Notes: generated from the letters alone by a model not told the origin. A DNA stretch of 34,432 nucleotides from Candidatus Hydrogenedentota bacterium (GCA_012730105.1 JAAYBJ010000330.1:1-34432); one strand, 5' to 3'; positions 1-8,107 are shown, counted from the stretch's first letter. Made by a program: numbers and translations.

Positions 1-930
1 AAATCCGATTCCCCCGCAGAAGCCGAACCCGGCGTGATCGCCGGCCTGGATATTGAGGCGGAAACCGGCCGCGGCGGCCTGCTGGAAGGCCTGGACCGCA
101 GCCAATGGCCCGAAAGCGGGGAAGTGGTCGTGGGCACCGTGCTCGCCACCCGTCTCAGCGTCCGGGAAGGCCAGTTGATCGCCGTCATCAGCCAGGATGC
201 CGACGGATTCCCGGTAAGCGAACTGTACACCATAAAAGCGATCGTCGATTCAAAGGTCGAACTGATCAAAACCCTCGGTGTGGTCATGCCGATCGAAGAG
301 GCGGGAACGCTGCTGGTCATGCCGGACCAGGCTCATGAGCTGGCGGTCTATGGCTATGATTTCCAGGAGGCGGACACGCTCAAGGCGTCCATCATGGGCA
401 TCCCCGCCCTCAAGGACGCCTCCATCAAGACCTGGCGCGAGGCCGTGCCCGAAATTGTCATGGTCATCAACGTCAAAAAATGGTTCGACCTGATTTTCCT
501 TTCCATTGTGTTTATCGCGGCGGCGGCGGGCATCGCCAATACGGCCATGATGTCCACCTTTGAACGCAAGCATGAATTCGGCATGCTGCTGGCCATGGGC
601 TCGCGCCCGCGGCGCATCATCAACATGGTGGTCATCGAATCGGTCATTCTCGGCCTGATCGGCATCGTGGTCGGTTCCATCATCGGCATCGTCATTGTCA
701 TGATCCTGTCAAGGACGGGGTTCAACTACGCCGCCCTGGGCGGCGGGGATGCCGACGCGGCCATATCCTACAAAGAAATATCCTTTTCCCTCGTCATCTA
801 TCCGCGACTCAAACTGAAGCAAGTCTTTTACGGCCTGATCGCGGTAACGCTGACCTCGGTGCTGGCCTCCTTGTGGCCGGCGCTGATCGCCGCGCGCCTT
901 GAACCGGTGGAGGCCATGCATCGCACATGA
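1..930 (+). CDS. FtsX/MacB-type ABC transporter permease, 5'-truncated by window edge
   Basis: This is the C-terminal part of an ABC permease of the LolC/E-MacB-FtsX class. The reading frame is open from base 1, so the GTG at 34 is probably internal and the true start lies outside the window. About 150 residues of soluble, presumably periplasmic, domain come first. Three hydrophobic segments follow, at roughly visible residues 161-183, 209-235 and 276-300. Between the first two sits the cytoplasmic coupling stretch TFERKHEFGMLLAMG, the usual ER..E.G.L.A.G pattern of FtsX domains. The end (LEPVEAMHRT) is also typical. The stop overlaps the next permease start (ATGA at 927-930), so the two are translationally coupled and probably form a heterodimer. 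The substrate cannot be read from the sequence; lipoprotein, lipid or peptide export are all possible. Confidence 0.9.
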   Translation, partial: KSDSPAEAEPGVIAGLDIEAETGRGGLLEGLDRSQWPESGEVVVGTVLATRLSVREGQLIAVISQDADGFPVSELYTIKAIVDSKVELIKTLGVVMPIEEAGTLLVMPDQAHELAVYGYDFQEADTLKASIMGIPALKDASIKTWREAVPEIVMVINVKKWFDLIFLSIVFIAAAAGIANTAMMSTFERKHEFGMLLAMGSRPRRIINMVVIESVILGLIGIVVGSIIGIVIVMILSRTGFNYAALGGGDADAAISYKEISFSLVIYPRLKLKQVFYGLIAVTLTSVLASLWPALIAARLEPVEAMHRT

Positions 931-2165
931 AATTCGGTACCGTACTTTTTAAATATGCCTCGCGCAGCCTGACCCGGCATACGCGCCGCACCGCCATTTC
1001 CATGACCGGCGTAGGCGTCGGCTGCGCCATGGCGCTGATCGCCCTGTCCTGGATGAACGGCGCCTTTGAAATGCAGGTGCGCGCCGTCGCGGAGAGCGGC
1101 TCCGGACACCTGATGATTGTCCACCGGGACTGGCCAGCCATGCGGGAGAACACGCTGCGCCTCACGGACTGGGAAGAAACGCTCGCGGCTATCAGGACGA
1201 CCCCCGGCGTGCGGGCCTGCACCGCCAGGGCGCGGGCGAACGGGCTGCTGGCCTTCGGCAACCGTTCCTCCGGGGTGCAGGTCATGGCCTTGCTCCCTGA
1301 ACACGAAAGCGAAGTGAACCGCGTAGTGAGCCGCAGCCGTATCGAAGGCCGCTATCTGAACGAGGAAGATCCCGGCGCCGTGGTCATCGGCAAGGGCCTC
1401 GCCAAGCGCCTGAACGTGGAGCTCGATGACGACCTGTACGTCACCCTGCCGGGTACGGATGACATCCACAGCGCCATGTTGCGCATCGTGGGCGTCCTGG
1501 ACACGGGCAGCCAGGACCTGGACCTGACCATCTGCCACATGACGCTTGCCAATCTTGAATCCATAACGGGCATTCCCGGCGCCGGTGAAATCACGATGCT
1601 TCTGAAGGACCACAACGATATCAACACCGTCAAGGAGCGCCTGGAAACAAAAATGCCCGGTAATAACCTGGTCATTACGTGGAAGACGGTGCTGCCCGCC
1701 CTGGCCTCCGGAATGCAGGGGGACAAGGCGCTCATGCGCCTGCTTACCGCCATTGTCATCACGGTAGTGGCCCTCGGCATCATGAGCGCCCAGTTAACGG
1801 CAGTCCTCGAACGGCGCGCTGAATTCGCTATTCTCTCCGCGCTGGGCATGAAAAGCGGCCAGATTACGCGCATCATCCTCGTGGAATCGCTGATTATCGG
1901 CTTGGGCGGGGCGCTCATCGCCCTGTTAGTAGGCGGATCAGCCGCCTGGTATCTCGCATCAACCGGCATTAATCTTCTTTACTTCAACGCGGACGCCCTC
2001 GGACCCAGCAACATCCTGCTCGACCCCCGCATATACGGCTCCTTCGGGCCCTGGCTGATTGGATACGCCGCCGCCATTTCCATCACGGCCACCGTGGCGG
2101 CCTCCCTGTACCCCGCATGGAAGGCGGCGCAGATTGACCCCGCAGACGCATTAAGGACACAATAA
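927..2165 (+). CDS. FtsX/MacB-type ABC transporter permease (full length)
   Basis: The 412-residue protein has the LolC/E topology. One N-terminal membrane segment (about residues 24-46) is followed by a large periplasmic domain of about 220 residues, then three membrane segments near 270-295, 319-345 and 378-403. The coupling motif LERRAEFAILSALG lies after the second membrane segment, and the C-terminus ends IDPADALRTQ as in MacB/LolC relatives. It starts at ATG 927 inside the stop of the upstream permease, and the ATPase follows after 3 bases. Two different permeases plus one ATPase match the LolC-LolE-LolD plan. MacB-like export is the alternative, but no fused ATPase and no membrane-fusion protein are visible. 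Family assignment is firm; substrate is unknown. Confidence 0.92.
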   Translation: MKFGTVLFKYASRSLTRHTRRTAISMTGVGVGCAMALIALSWMNGAFEMQVRAVAESGSGHLMIVHRDWPAMRENTLRLTDWEETLAAIRTTPGVRACTARARANGLLAFGNRSSGVQVMALLPEHESEVNRVVSRSRIEGRYLNEEDPGAVVIGKGLAKRLNVELDDDLYVTLPGTDDIHSAMLRIVGVLDTGSQDLDLTICHMTLANLESITGIPGAGEITMLLKDHNDINTVKERLETKMPGNNLVITWKTVLPALASGMQGDKALMRLLTAIVITVVALGIMSAQLTAVLERRAEFAILSALGMKSGQITRIILVESLIIGLGGALIALLVGGSAAWYLASTGINLLYFNADALGPSNILLDPRIYGSFGPWLIGYAAAISITATVAASLYPAWKAAQIDPADALRTQ

Positions 2166-2168
2166 GAC

Positions 2169-2894
2169 ATGGCTGTAACCATTACCGATGAAACCCTGGT
2201 CCACGCGAAAGACGTCACCAAGGTGTACCAAACCGGCGAAGTAGAGACCTATGCCCTGCGCGGCATCGACATGGAAGTCAAGGCGGGCGATTTTATGGCC
2301 ATTGTCGGGCCGTCCGGCAGCGGCAAAACCACACTGTTGAACCTTATCGGCGCGTTGGACGCCGTCACCGGGGGTTCCCTGGAGGTGCTGGGTAAAGACA
2401 TTTCAAAAATGAGTCGGCGCCAGCGCGCCGACCTGCGGCTTCACGCGCTCGGATTCGTGTTTCAGGCGTACAACCTGTTCCCCGTGCTCACCGCCCAGGA
2501 AAATGTCGAGTTCGTGCTGGAACTGCAAGGCGTCAACAACAACCGCAGCGGACGCGCCCGCGAAGTGCTCGACCGGCTCGGCCTGCTGGAATATGCGAAC
2601 CGGCGTCCCACCCAGATGTCGGGCGGGCAGCAGCAGCGCGTGGCCGTGGCGCGGGCAGTGGCCTCGCAGCCGCGACTGGTGCTGGCTGACGAACCCACGG
2701 CCAACCTGGACGGTGAAAACGCCCGCATTCTGCTGGACATGATGCGTGACCTCAATGAAAACCAGGGCACGACCTTTATTTTCTCCACCCACGACCCGCG
2801 CGTAGTGGCCTATGCGCGGCGCGTGGTAACGCTGGTGGACGGGAAAGTGGCCAAGGATGTGGTCAAGGAAAACGATACCGATGGCGGGGTGTGA
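2169..2894 (+). CDS. ABC transporter ATP-binding protein, LolD/MacB class
   Basis: The 241-residue nucleotide-binding subunit powers the two upstream permeases from the cytoplasmic side. Walker A is GPSGSGKTT (47-55), the Q-loop glutamine is at about 99 (GFVFQAYNLFP), the ABC signature MSGGQQQRVAVARA starts at 150, Walker B plus catalytic Glu is RLVLADEPTANLD (from 169), and the H-loop is STHDP (His208). The QAYNLFPVLTAQENVE stretch is characteristic of the LolD/MacB/FtsE group. All catalytic residues are present, so the protein should be active. It starts 3 bases after the permease stop, and its own 3' end overlaps the next gene by 14 bases, which ties the outer-membrane protein to this operon. 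Confidence 0.95.
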   Translation: MAVTITDETLVHAKDVTKVYQTGEVETYALRGIDMEVKAGDFMAIVGPSGSGKTTLLNLIGALDAVTGGSLEVLGKDISKMSRRQRADLRLHALGFVFQAYNLFPVLTAQENVEFVLELQGVNNNRSGRAREVLDRLGLLEYANRRPTQMSGGQQQRVAVARAVASQPRLVLADEPTANLDGENARILLDMMRDLNENQGTTFIFSTHDPRVVAYARRVVTLVDGKVAKDVVKENDTDGGV

Positions 2895-4188
2895 TCCGCG
2901 CCGGCAAGGACGTGGCCGCTTCGCGCTGACGGCATTTCTTGCCGGCTGCGTGCTTCTCGGCACGGCCGGCTCCGCTTTCGGCCTCGAACTTTGGTACGAC
3001 GAGGAAACGGACCGCGGGGCCGAACTGCGCACCACACTCAAACTCACCGGCTATGCCAGCGCCAATCCTTCTGATCCCTGGATATACCCCAACGCGACCA
3101 GCGTAACCGGTCTGGTCCGAACGCGGTTCGGGGTGAACCTCACCCTGAGCGACCGGGTTTCGGCGGAACTCGCTTATGAACACCACGCCCAGCGCGCCTC
3201 CCACGGCGGGGGGATCAGCGTTGCCGGCAATATCCTCACCTCCCTGTCCGAATCCCCCTGGCGGGCGGCGCCGCTGGATTGGCAGATCGTGCGTGACGGC
3301 GACAATTTCAACTACCGCCACGAGATTGACCGCGCGCTGGTAACCGTGAAACCGGACTGGGGCCTGATCACCGTCGGCCGCCAGGCCATCGGTTTCGGAC
3401 GCGGCGTGCTGTTTAGCGCCGTGGATGTGTTCGCCCCCTTCTCTCCTCTTGAGGTGGACCGGGAATGGCGCCGGGGCGTGGACGCCCTGCGGATCGAATA
3501 CCGCACCTCGCCGCTCACTTCCCTGGAACTGACCGCCGTGTTCGGCGAACGCTGGGAGGATTCGGCGCTACTGGGGCGTTTCCGGGGTTATGTGGGCGAA
3601 CTGGACGGGGAAATCATTGTAGGCAAGCGCGGTGAAGACGCCATGTTCGCAGGGGTATTGTCCGCGGCCCTGGGCGGCGCGGCTGTTCACAGCGAACTTG
3701 CCCTGTTCCACACACCCGAAGAACAGCCCGGCGGCGGCTTGTTCGGCAAAAAGGACCTTGCGGCAAAACTGGTCCTCGGCGCCTCTTACACCTTCAACGT
3801 GGGAAACGGCCTGACCGTCCTCGGCGAATACCATTATTCCGGTTTTGGTCTCAAGCACGCGGAGGATGTCGTGGAGCAAATCCTCAACCAGGACTTCATA
3901 AAGCGGTACCTGCGCGGGGACAGCCAGATCCTGGGCCAGCATGGCCTGGCCTTGCAGGCCTCCTATCCGTTCAACGAAACGCTCCTGGGCGCCTTGGTTT
4001 TTCTCGGAAGCCTGACCGATGCCTCCGGCATAGCGATACCCTCGCTGGTCTGGTCGGTCAACGACGCCACCACCGTCACCCTGAGTGCCTTTCTCCCCTG
4101 GGGACCCTCCCCCGAAAACGGAAACCTGCGTAGCGAATACGGCTCCTCCCCCTTCAGCCTTTTCGCCCAGTTGAGCCTGTATTTCTGA
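2881..4188 (+). CDS. Outer-membrane beta-barrel protein linked to the ABC operon
   Basis: I start this protein at ATG 2881, which overlaps the ATPase stop and gives 435 residues. A GTG at 2857 in the same frame would add 8 residues. The N-terminus has basic residues, then a hydrophobic stretch (FALTAFLAGCVLLG) ending at an AxG-type cleavage site before LELWYDEE, so it is exported. The mature part alternates polar and hydrophobic residues in strand-like blocks. It carries a GRQAIGFGRG / DVFAPFSPLEVDREWRRGVD segment, which I associate with uncharacterised outer-membrane barrels next to transporters. It ends in SLFAQLSLYF, a terminal aromatic strand typical of BAM substrates. I infer that it is the outer-membrane partner of the ABC system; a specific family cannot be named from memory with certainty. 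Confidence 0.8.
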   Translation: MAGCDPRRQGRGRFALTAFLAGCVLLGTAGSAFGLELWYDEETDRGAELRTTLKLTGYASANPSDPWIYPNATSVTGLVRTRFGVNLTLSDRVSAELAYEHHAQRASHGGGISVAGNILTSLSESPWRAAPLDWQIVRDGDNFNYRHEIDRALVTVKPDWGLITVGRQAIGFGRGVLFSAVDVFAPFSPLEVDREWRRGVDALRIEYRTSPLTSLELTAVFGERWEDSALLGRFRGYVGELDGEIIVGKRGEDAMFAGVLSAALGGAAVHSELALFHTPEEQPGGGLFGKKDLAAKLVLGASYTFNVGNGLTVLGEYHYSGFGLKHAEDVVEQILNQDFIKRYLRGDSQILGQHGLALQASYPFNETLLGALVFLGSLTDASGIAIPSLVWSVNDATTVTLSAFLPWGPSPENGNLRSEYGSSPFSLFAQLSLYF

Positions 4189-4261
4189 GAGCCGGTTTCG
4201 GCAAGCCCCCGCACTTCGTCACGAAAAGTATCGGCACATACCCGGCATTTTCATTGGAACT

Positions 4262-4483
4262 TTATACTTCAAAAAGCGTGCGTGGCAAACCTGACTGGCG
4301 GATAATGGAACGCAATGTGCCCATGCGCAGTTCATTGTGGTCGGGCACGGGCACCGTTGTCGTACCAATCGTATCTTGTTTCTGCATAACAACATGGCTC
4401 CCCCTACGACGGACTTCAAGAAAACCGTTTTCTGCAAGTATACGGCAAGCCTCCGCGCCGGATATCCTTTTGAGCTTAGGCAA
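4262..4483 (-). CDS. hicA: HicA-type mRNA interferase toxin
   Basis: This small toxin (73 residues) has the double-stranded-RNA-binding-like HicA fold and would cleave mRNA when free of its antitoxin. I chose TTG at 4483 as start: it yields MPKLKRISGAEACRIL, the standard HicA N-terminus, whereas the longer frame from 4558 adds 25 residues that no HicA has and runs over hicB. The catalytic-His context RRRGSHVVMQ and the tail TLRSIIRQSGL are both typical. The start lies 8 bases inside the end of hicB (stop at 4476-4478), with GGAA upstream as a possible ribosome site, so translation is coupled to the antitoxin. The key residues look intact. Confidence 0.9.
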   Translation of the reverse strand: MPKLKRISGAEACRILAENGFLEVRRRGSHVVMQKQDTIGTTTVPVPDHNELRMGTLRSIIRQSGLPRTLFEV

Positions 4484-4700
4484 TGCTGCATTCCATCGGG
4501 ACGATATAACATTCGCCCTCCGTACGACGCTGTATCTCGTCCTCATCTGCACATTCAAAAAAAAGCTCTACGGCTTCCTTCAGCATTGTGCGAGCCTCTT
4601 CTACCGTATCGCCCTGACTGGCAATATCCAGATCGGGGCAAAGGGCGACATAGCCATTCCCCTCTCGCTCAATGACCGCTGTAAAATGTATGGTACGCAT
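4476..4700 (-). CDS. hicB: HicB-type antitoxin (short form)
   Basis: The 74-residue antitoxin partners HicA. ATG 4700 is preceded by AAGGA at good spacing and gives MRTIHFTAVIEREGNGYVAL, then CPDLDIASQGDTVEEAR, the hallmark HicB partial RNase-H-like fold, and LKEAVELFFE. A longer frame reaching 4805 has no homology-like features and overlaps the promoter. The protein ends soon after the fold, with no C-terminal helix-turn-helix or ribbon-helix-helix, so if the operon is autoregulated the DNA contact must come another way. The antitoxin gene precedes the toxin gene, as in many hicBA loci. Confidence 0.9.
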   Translation of the reverse strand: MRTIHFTAVIEREGNGYVALCPDLDIASQGDTVEEARTMLKEAVELFFECADEDEIQRRTEGECYIVPMECSIA

Positions 4701-4742
4701 GAAACATTTCCTTGCTTTTATTGCAAACTCGCACATTCTATT

Positions 4743-4750
4743 AACCGGTT
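4743..4750. promoter_or_regulatory. Palindrome AACCGGTT at the expected hicBA transcription start
   Basis: A perfect 8-base palindrome lies just downstream of the hicBA -10 box, where an autoregulatory complex could block transcription. It is short and could be chance. Confidence 0.25.
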
Positions 4751-4752
4751 CA

Positions 4753-4781
4753 ATTGTATCTTTTTTTTCTGGAAGCAGCAA
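4753..4781 (-). promoter_or_regulatory. Promoter for hicBA
   Basis: On the minus strand TTGCTG (4781-4776) and TACAAT (4758-4753) are separated by exactly 17 bases, including a run of eight A. This lies about 50 bases upstream of the hicB start. The same hexamer pair with 17-base spacing recurs before phoH. Confidence 0.6.
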
Positions 4782-4835
4782 ATTATTGCTGTCCTGCAAT
4801 GGCAATCACCACAACAATGGGGGGGTATAACCATG

Positions 4836-4864
4836 TTGACAAGCATCTGTATTTGATTTATATT
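4836..4864 (+). promoter_or_regulatory. Near-consensus sigma70 promoter for the membrane protein at 4952
   Basis: TTGACA (4836-4841), a 17-base spacer, then TATATT (4859-4864): a perfect -35 and a one-mismatch -10. It faces the gene that begins at 4952, giving a leader of about 80 bases. Confidence 0.75.
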
Positions 4865-4951
4865 TATAAACAGGAGTTAGAAATACATTGCTTACCTTAC
4901 TAAAAAATATACAATTGGAAAGGAATTTCTCGCAACAGGGAAGGGATACCC

Positions 4952-5983
4952 ATGGACGCGACAGAAGAGGCACTCCAGCCCCAGTCTTTCAAAGCCGCAC
5001 GGATCCGCCTTATTGCGGGCGGGATACTGCAGCTCATTGTAGGGATTGATTGCGCTTATCAATTTGCCTATGCGACCTACGGGCTGTATTACTTTACCTA
5101 CTTCCCGGCGACAGTCGAACACTCTTTCCTTTACTCGCCGTTCTTTAAATTCTGCCAATTCGCATTCTTAACCCCCTGGTTTCTTATTATGGCCCTGGGT
5201 TCCCTTTCCATGCGGCGCTGGGCCAGATCTCTGACGCTTATCGCCGCCGGGGCGATGCTTATTCTGGGTATCTCCATCCTCATAAGCACGGGATTTGTCC
5301 GGCCCTTCTTCTTCCGGTTATTACCGCATCCTGAAAGGATGCGATTTGATATATCTTACCCGTTCTTAAGGGGCACTATAATCTTCGTCGCCCAAAAGTA
5401 TATTGCATTTCCCGTTATCCTGATACTGCTTTACAGCGACAAGGGACTAAAACAAATTTGTGAACATTTTACCCCCCGGTCCTCCTGGACCGACCGACGC
5501 CCGCTGCCCGTGCTGGCCGCCAGTTTCCTGCTTTGCTTTCAGTTGTATCCCTTATCGCGCATCTTTAGCTCACAACAAGAACTCATATCCGTCGGGTGGC
5601 TCGAGCGTCAGGCCGTCCCGCAAGCCACCGTCCTTGTCATCGGGCTGACTTATATCATTGCCCGAGGACTCTATCAGCTTCGCACCTGGGCATGGTGGAG
5701 CGCAATCATCACCACCCCCCTGTTCTTCATTTCTTTCACCACTCGGTATATTCAAGGCCATTACGCAGAAATTATTTATCACGCGCGTTATTACGAAAAC
5801 ACTCCCGGGAAAATGGAAGCCCTCAATGTTATTTCGGACGTGTGGCTTCCCGCCCTGCTGGTAATGCTGTGCCTGATGGCCTTCCTGGTCTACATCAAAC
5901 GCTATTTCAAAGATAACGCAGCGTCTCCGATTGCCGACCACAATCCCAGAACCAAAGAGGATACCATTCCACCCGCACCTTGA
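4952..5983 (+). CDS. Multi-pass membrane protein, paralogue A of a tandem pair (unknown function)
   Basis: I do not recognise the family. The 343-residue protein has about eight hydrophobic segments (near 18-46, 69-85, 92-115, 140-161, 185-203, 222-240, 243-263, 297-316) and no signal peptide, so it is an inner-membrane protein. Its neighbour at 6189 is a clear paralogue. Shared blocks are RLIAGGILQ, GSLSMRRWAR.LTLIAA, WTD.RPL.VLAAS..LCFQ, QLRTWAWW in A against RLRTWAWW in B, and KRYF near the end. Conserved Arg-Trp-Ala and Trp-Ala-Trp-Trp motifs at segment starts suggest an internal half-repeat. ATG 4952 follows GGGAAGGG at 8 bases and a strong promoter at 4836. Base composition is AT-richer than the flanking operons, consistent with acquired DNA. 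Confidence 0.85.
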   Translation: MDATEEALQPQSFKAARIRLIAGGILQLIVGIDCAYQFAYATYGLYYFTYFPATVEHSFLYSPFFKFCQFAFLTPWFLIMALGSLSMRRWARSLTLIAAGAMLILGISILISTGFVRPFFFRLLPHPERMRFDISYPFLRGTIIFVAQKYIAFPVILILLYSDKGLKQICEHFTPRSSWTDRRPLPVLAASFLLCFQLYPLSRIFSSQQELISVGWLERQAVPQATVLVIGLTYIIARGLYQLRTWAWWSAIITTPLFFISFTTRYIQGHYAEIIYHARYYENTPGKMEALNVISDVWLPALLVMLCLMAFLVYIKRYFKDNAASPIADHNPRTKEDTIPPAP

Positions 5984-6093
5984 AAACGTATCGCTGAAAT
6001 CTCGAACGCCACCTGTCAGATCCCCCCTGATAGTATCTCTTTCAAATAGGGAGAGACGCCGGTACCATGGGATATATTGGCTTTTTAGATCTG

Positions 6094-6122
6094 TTGACAA
6101 GAACTAACGTTTATAGTATAGT
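6094..6122 (+). promoter_or_regulatory. Near-consensus sigma70 promoter for the membrane protein at 6189
   Basis: TTGACA (6094-6099), 17 bases, TATAGT (6117-6122). It has the same architecture as the promoter at 4836, so each paralogue has its own strong promoter. Confidence 0.75.
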
Positions 6123-6188
6123 CATAAAGAGTGAAATTGCAATTGTGTAGTAATGAACAAGATATAAAAAGAATCGGGAGTTTAATCC

Positions 6189-7208
6189 ATGTCAGATCCG
6201 GAAGAAACACTTCAATCATTGCCTTTCAAAGACCGGCGCGGGCGCCTTATTGCGGGGGGCATTCTGCAAATCATCGCGGGAGTCTGTTGCGCTTTCGGCT
6301 TGGCTTTCACCGTCTTGGGCCTAGTTATTTTTAGAGACCTTGCTGATGAAACAAATAAAACTCTTCTGAAAATCCCAATGCTAACCGGGCTCTGCATGTA
6401 TGCGACCGAAACGTTTTGCTTTCTCATCATGGGATTGGGCTCCCTTTCCATGCGGCGCTGGGCCCGGGCCCTGACACTTATTGCCGCCTGGGCGTGGCTT
6501 GTTATGGGAATCGCCACTTGCATTCAAATGCTGTTTTTTATGCCGAAAATGTTTCAGGCAATGACACATGCCGAAAGTATGCCCCTCGATATGGGCTACA
6601 TTTCAGCCATCATCGGCATGACCTTTATCGCTTTTACTTATATTGTTTTCCCCGGGATTCTGATACTTCTTTACAGTGGTAATGATGTAAAGCGAACTTG
6701 CGAGCATTACAACCCGGAACTCTCCTGGACCGATAAACGCCCACTATCCGTTCTTGCTGCCAGTCTCGTGCTTTGCTTTCAGCCGTTTACCTTCTTTTTC
6801 ACGTTTCTTTATCTGCACAATTCCTCAAGATTTGGCTCCTGGTTTCAAGGTCCTTTATCCCTGCTGATATTTACCCCTGGCATCCTGGTATTTCTCGTAC
6901 TGGCTTTGGGATTCTATCGGCTTCGCACGTGGGCTTGGTGGGGGGCAATCATTTTCATCCCCTTGGTGTTCGGTTTCAATGCCTTCACCTATACAAGAGA
7001 AAATCCTTCTGAAGTACTTAAAAACATGGGATTTGACGAAAAACTATTCGGGGATATGGACATGGAAGCGCTCATGGGCAATCCAGGCGCATGGATACCC
7101 TCCGTCTTAATGATGATATGCTTCCTGGGATTCCTGTTGTATACGAAGCGATACTTTGAAAAGCCGGAAACACCGCCGACTGACACTGTTAATAAGATTG
7201 AGGCTTAG
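6189..7208 (+). CDS. Multi-pass membrane protein, paralogue B of a tandem pair (unknown function)
   Basis: This 339-residue paralogue of the protein at 4952 has the same order of hydrophobic segments and the same motifs: RLIAGGILQIIAG near residue 19, GSLSMRRWARALTLIAAW near 84, SWTDKRPLSVLAASLVLCFQ in the middle, RLRTWAWWGAI and a C-terminal YTKRYFEKPE. Divergence is greatest in the loops, notably one before the last segment that is rich in Glu, Asp and Met (ENPSEVLKNMGFDEKLFGD). The start ATG 6189 has GGGAG 9 bases upstream. The tandem arrangement points to a local duplication followed by divergence. Function is unknown; no catalytic motif or transporter signature is visible. Confidence 0.85.
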   Translation: MSDPEETLQSLPFKDRRGRLIAGGILQIIAGVCCAFGLAFTVLGLVIFRDLADETNKTLLKIPMLTGLCMYATETFCFLIMGLGSLSMRRWARALTLIAAWAWLVMGIATCIQMLFFMPKMFQAMTHAESMPLDMGYISAIIGMTFIAFTYIVFPGILILLYSGNDVKRTCEHYNPELSWTDKRPLSVLAASLVLCFQPFTFFFTFLYLHNSSRFGSWFQGPLSLLIFTPGILVFLVLALGFYRLRTWAWWGAIIFIPLVFGFNAFTYTRENPSEVLKNMGFDEKLFGDMDMEALMGNPGAWIPSVLMMICFLGFLLYTKRYFEKPETPPTDTVNKIEA

Positions 7209-7255
7209 AGGGCGTTATCGGGTATCAGTGTAAGCTAAAACACGAGTATCATTCC

Positions 7256-7291
7256 GATAGTGATAGTGATAGCGATACCGATAGCGATTGT
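7256..7291. repeat. Six degenerate GATAGY hexamers in tandem
   Basis: Consecutive hexamers read GATAGT, GATAGT, GATAGC, GATACC, GATAGC, GATTGT. The array lies in the 139-base gap between the convergent genes ending at 7208 and 7348 and is in no convincing gene. Confidence 0.8.
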
Positions 7292-7347
7292 GAGAGTCGG
7301 TTGCAGGCGGATACGTCGGTCGGCGGAGGGAGAGCCGCGTGCGGCTT

Positions 7348-8022
7348 TTACCGCATTCCGACGGCCTTGGGAATGGAGGGCGGCGGGGAATTTGAGGAAT
7401 TGCCGTCACCGTTGCGGGGACGGAACCGGACTTCGCTGCGAAGTTCGGGGTGTCGCGGGGTAATGGTGTCGAAAAAGTTGCGAATAAAAGCCAGGTCTTT
7501 TTCCAAATCGCCGGTACAATAATACAAGGGACCGAACCCGCCGGCCTTGCGTTTGAAATCGAGATACCCGAGCGCAATGGGCACTCCTGCGGCCAGGGCT
7601 ATGTGATAGAAGCCCGCCTTCCAGTATTCCACTTTCGCGCGGGTGCCTTCGGGTGTCAATGCGAGTACCAGTTCATCCCGTTCCTTGAATACCTGTACCG
7701 CCTGCTCAACCAGGCCCTGGCAGGTGCCCCGGTATACGGGGATGCCGCCGGTTCGCCTGAAAATATGTTTCGCCACGGGCCAGCTGAAAATCTCGGACTT
7801 CCCCAACCAGGCCCCTTTCATCCGGTAATACCAGGAAATCGCCAGGACCAGGGGATAGTCCCAGTTGGAGGTATGGGGCGCCACGATGACCACATACTTG
7901 GGCACCTTGGGCGGCTCGCTTTCGACTTTCCATCCCAAAACTTTAAGGAAGACCACTCCGATAATATGAAGGAGCAGATTTACGCGGCCCGTCCGCTGGA
8001 ATTCTACATTGTCTGTTGACAT
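7348..8022 (-). CDS. Lysophospholipid acyltransferase family protein (PlsC-like)
   Basis: The 224-residue protein belongs to the glycerophospholipid acyltransferase superfamily, which moves acyl chains onto lipids at the inner membrane. Seen are the catalytic HX4D motif (His50 and Asp55 in VAPHTSNWDYP), a GIPVYRG substrate-binding block near 93-99 and PEGTRAK (124-130). The single hydrophobic stretch near 15-30 could anchor it. The APHTSNWD form is typical of a subgroup separate from classical PlsC, so the acceptor may not be lysophosphatidate. I prefer ATG 8022 because AAGGA lies 10 bases upstream; ATG 8043 in the same frame would add 7 residues. The C-terminal tail (RNGDGNSSNSPPPS) is low-complexity. 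No lipid-synthesis neighbour supports a pathway. Confidence 0.88.
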   Translation of the reverse strand: MSTDNVEFQRTGRVNLLLHIIGVVFLKVLGWKVESEPPKVPKYVVIVAPHTSNWDYPLVLAISWYYRMKGAWLGKSEIFSWPVAKHIFRRTGGIPVYRGTCQGLVEQAVQVFKERDELVLALTPEGTRAKVEYWKAGFYHIALAAGVPIALGYLDFKRKAGGFGPLYYCTGDLEKDLAFIRNFFDTITPRHPELRSEVRFRPRNGDGNSSNSPPPSIPKAVGMR

Positions 8023-8077
8023 TCCGCTGGATTCCTTATTCATCCGCTTACGCGGCGCCTGGTGCTGGCGTCTTTAT

Positions 8078-8107
8078 ATAATAACGCAGACGACCCCCGA
8101 AAGTAAA
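8078..8107 (-). promoter_or_regulatory. Promoter for the acyltransferase gene
   Basis: On the minus strand TTTACT (8107-8102) is followed after 18 bases by TATTAT (8083-8078), about 55 bases upstream of the preferred start. Spacing is one longer than ideal. Confidence 0.45.

Noticed and set aside
4254-4856. Plus-strand open frame over hicBA
   Set aside because: Lies antisense to a clear toxin-antitoxin pair, and its translation has no family features.
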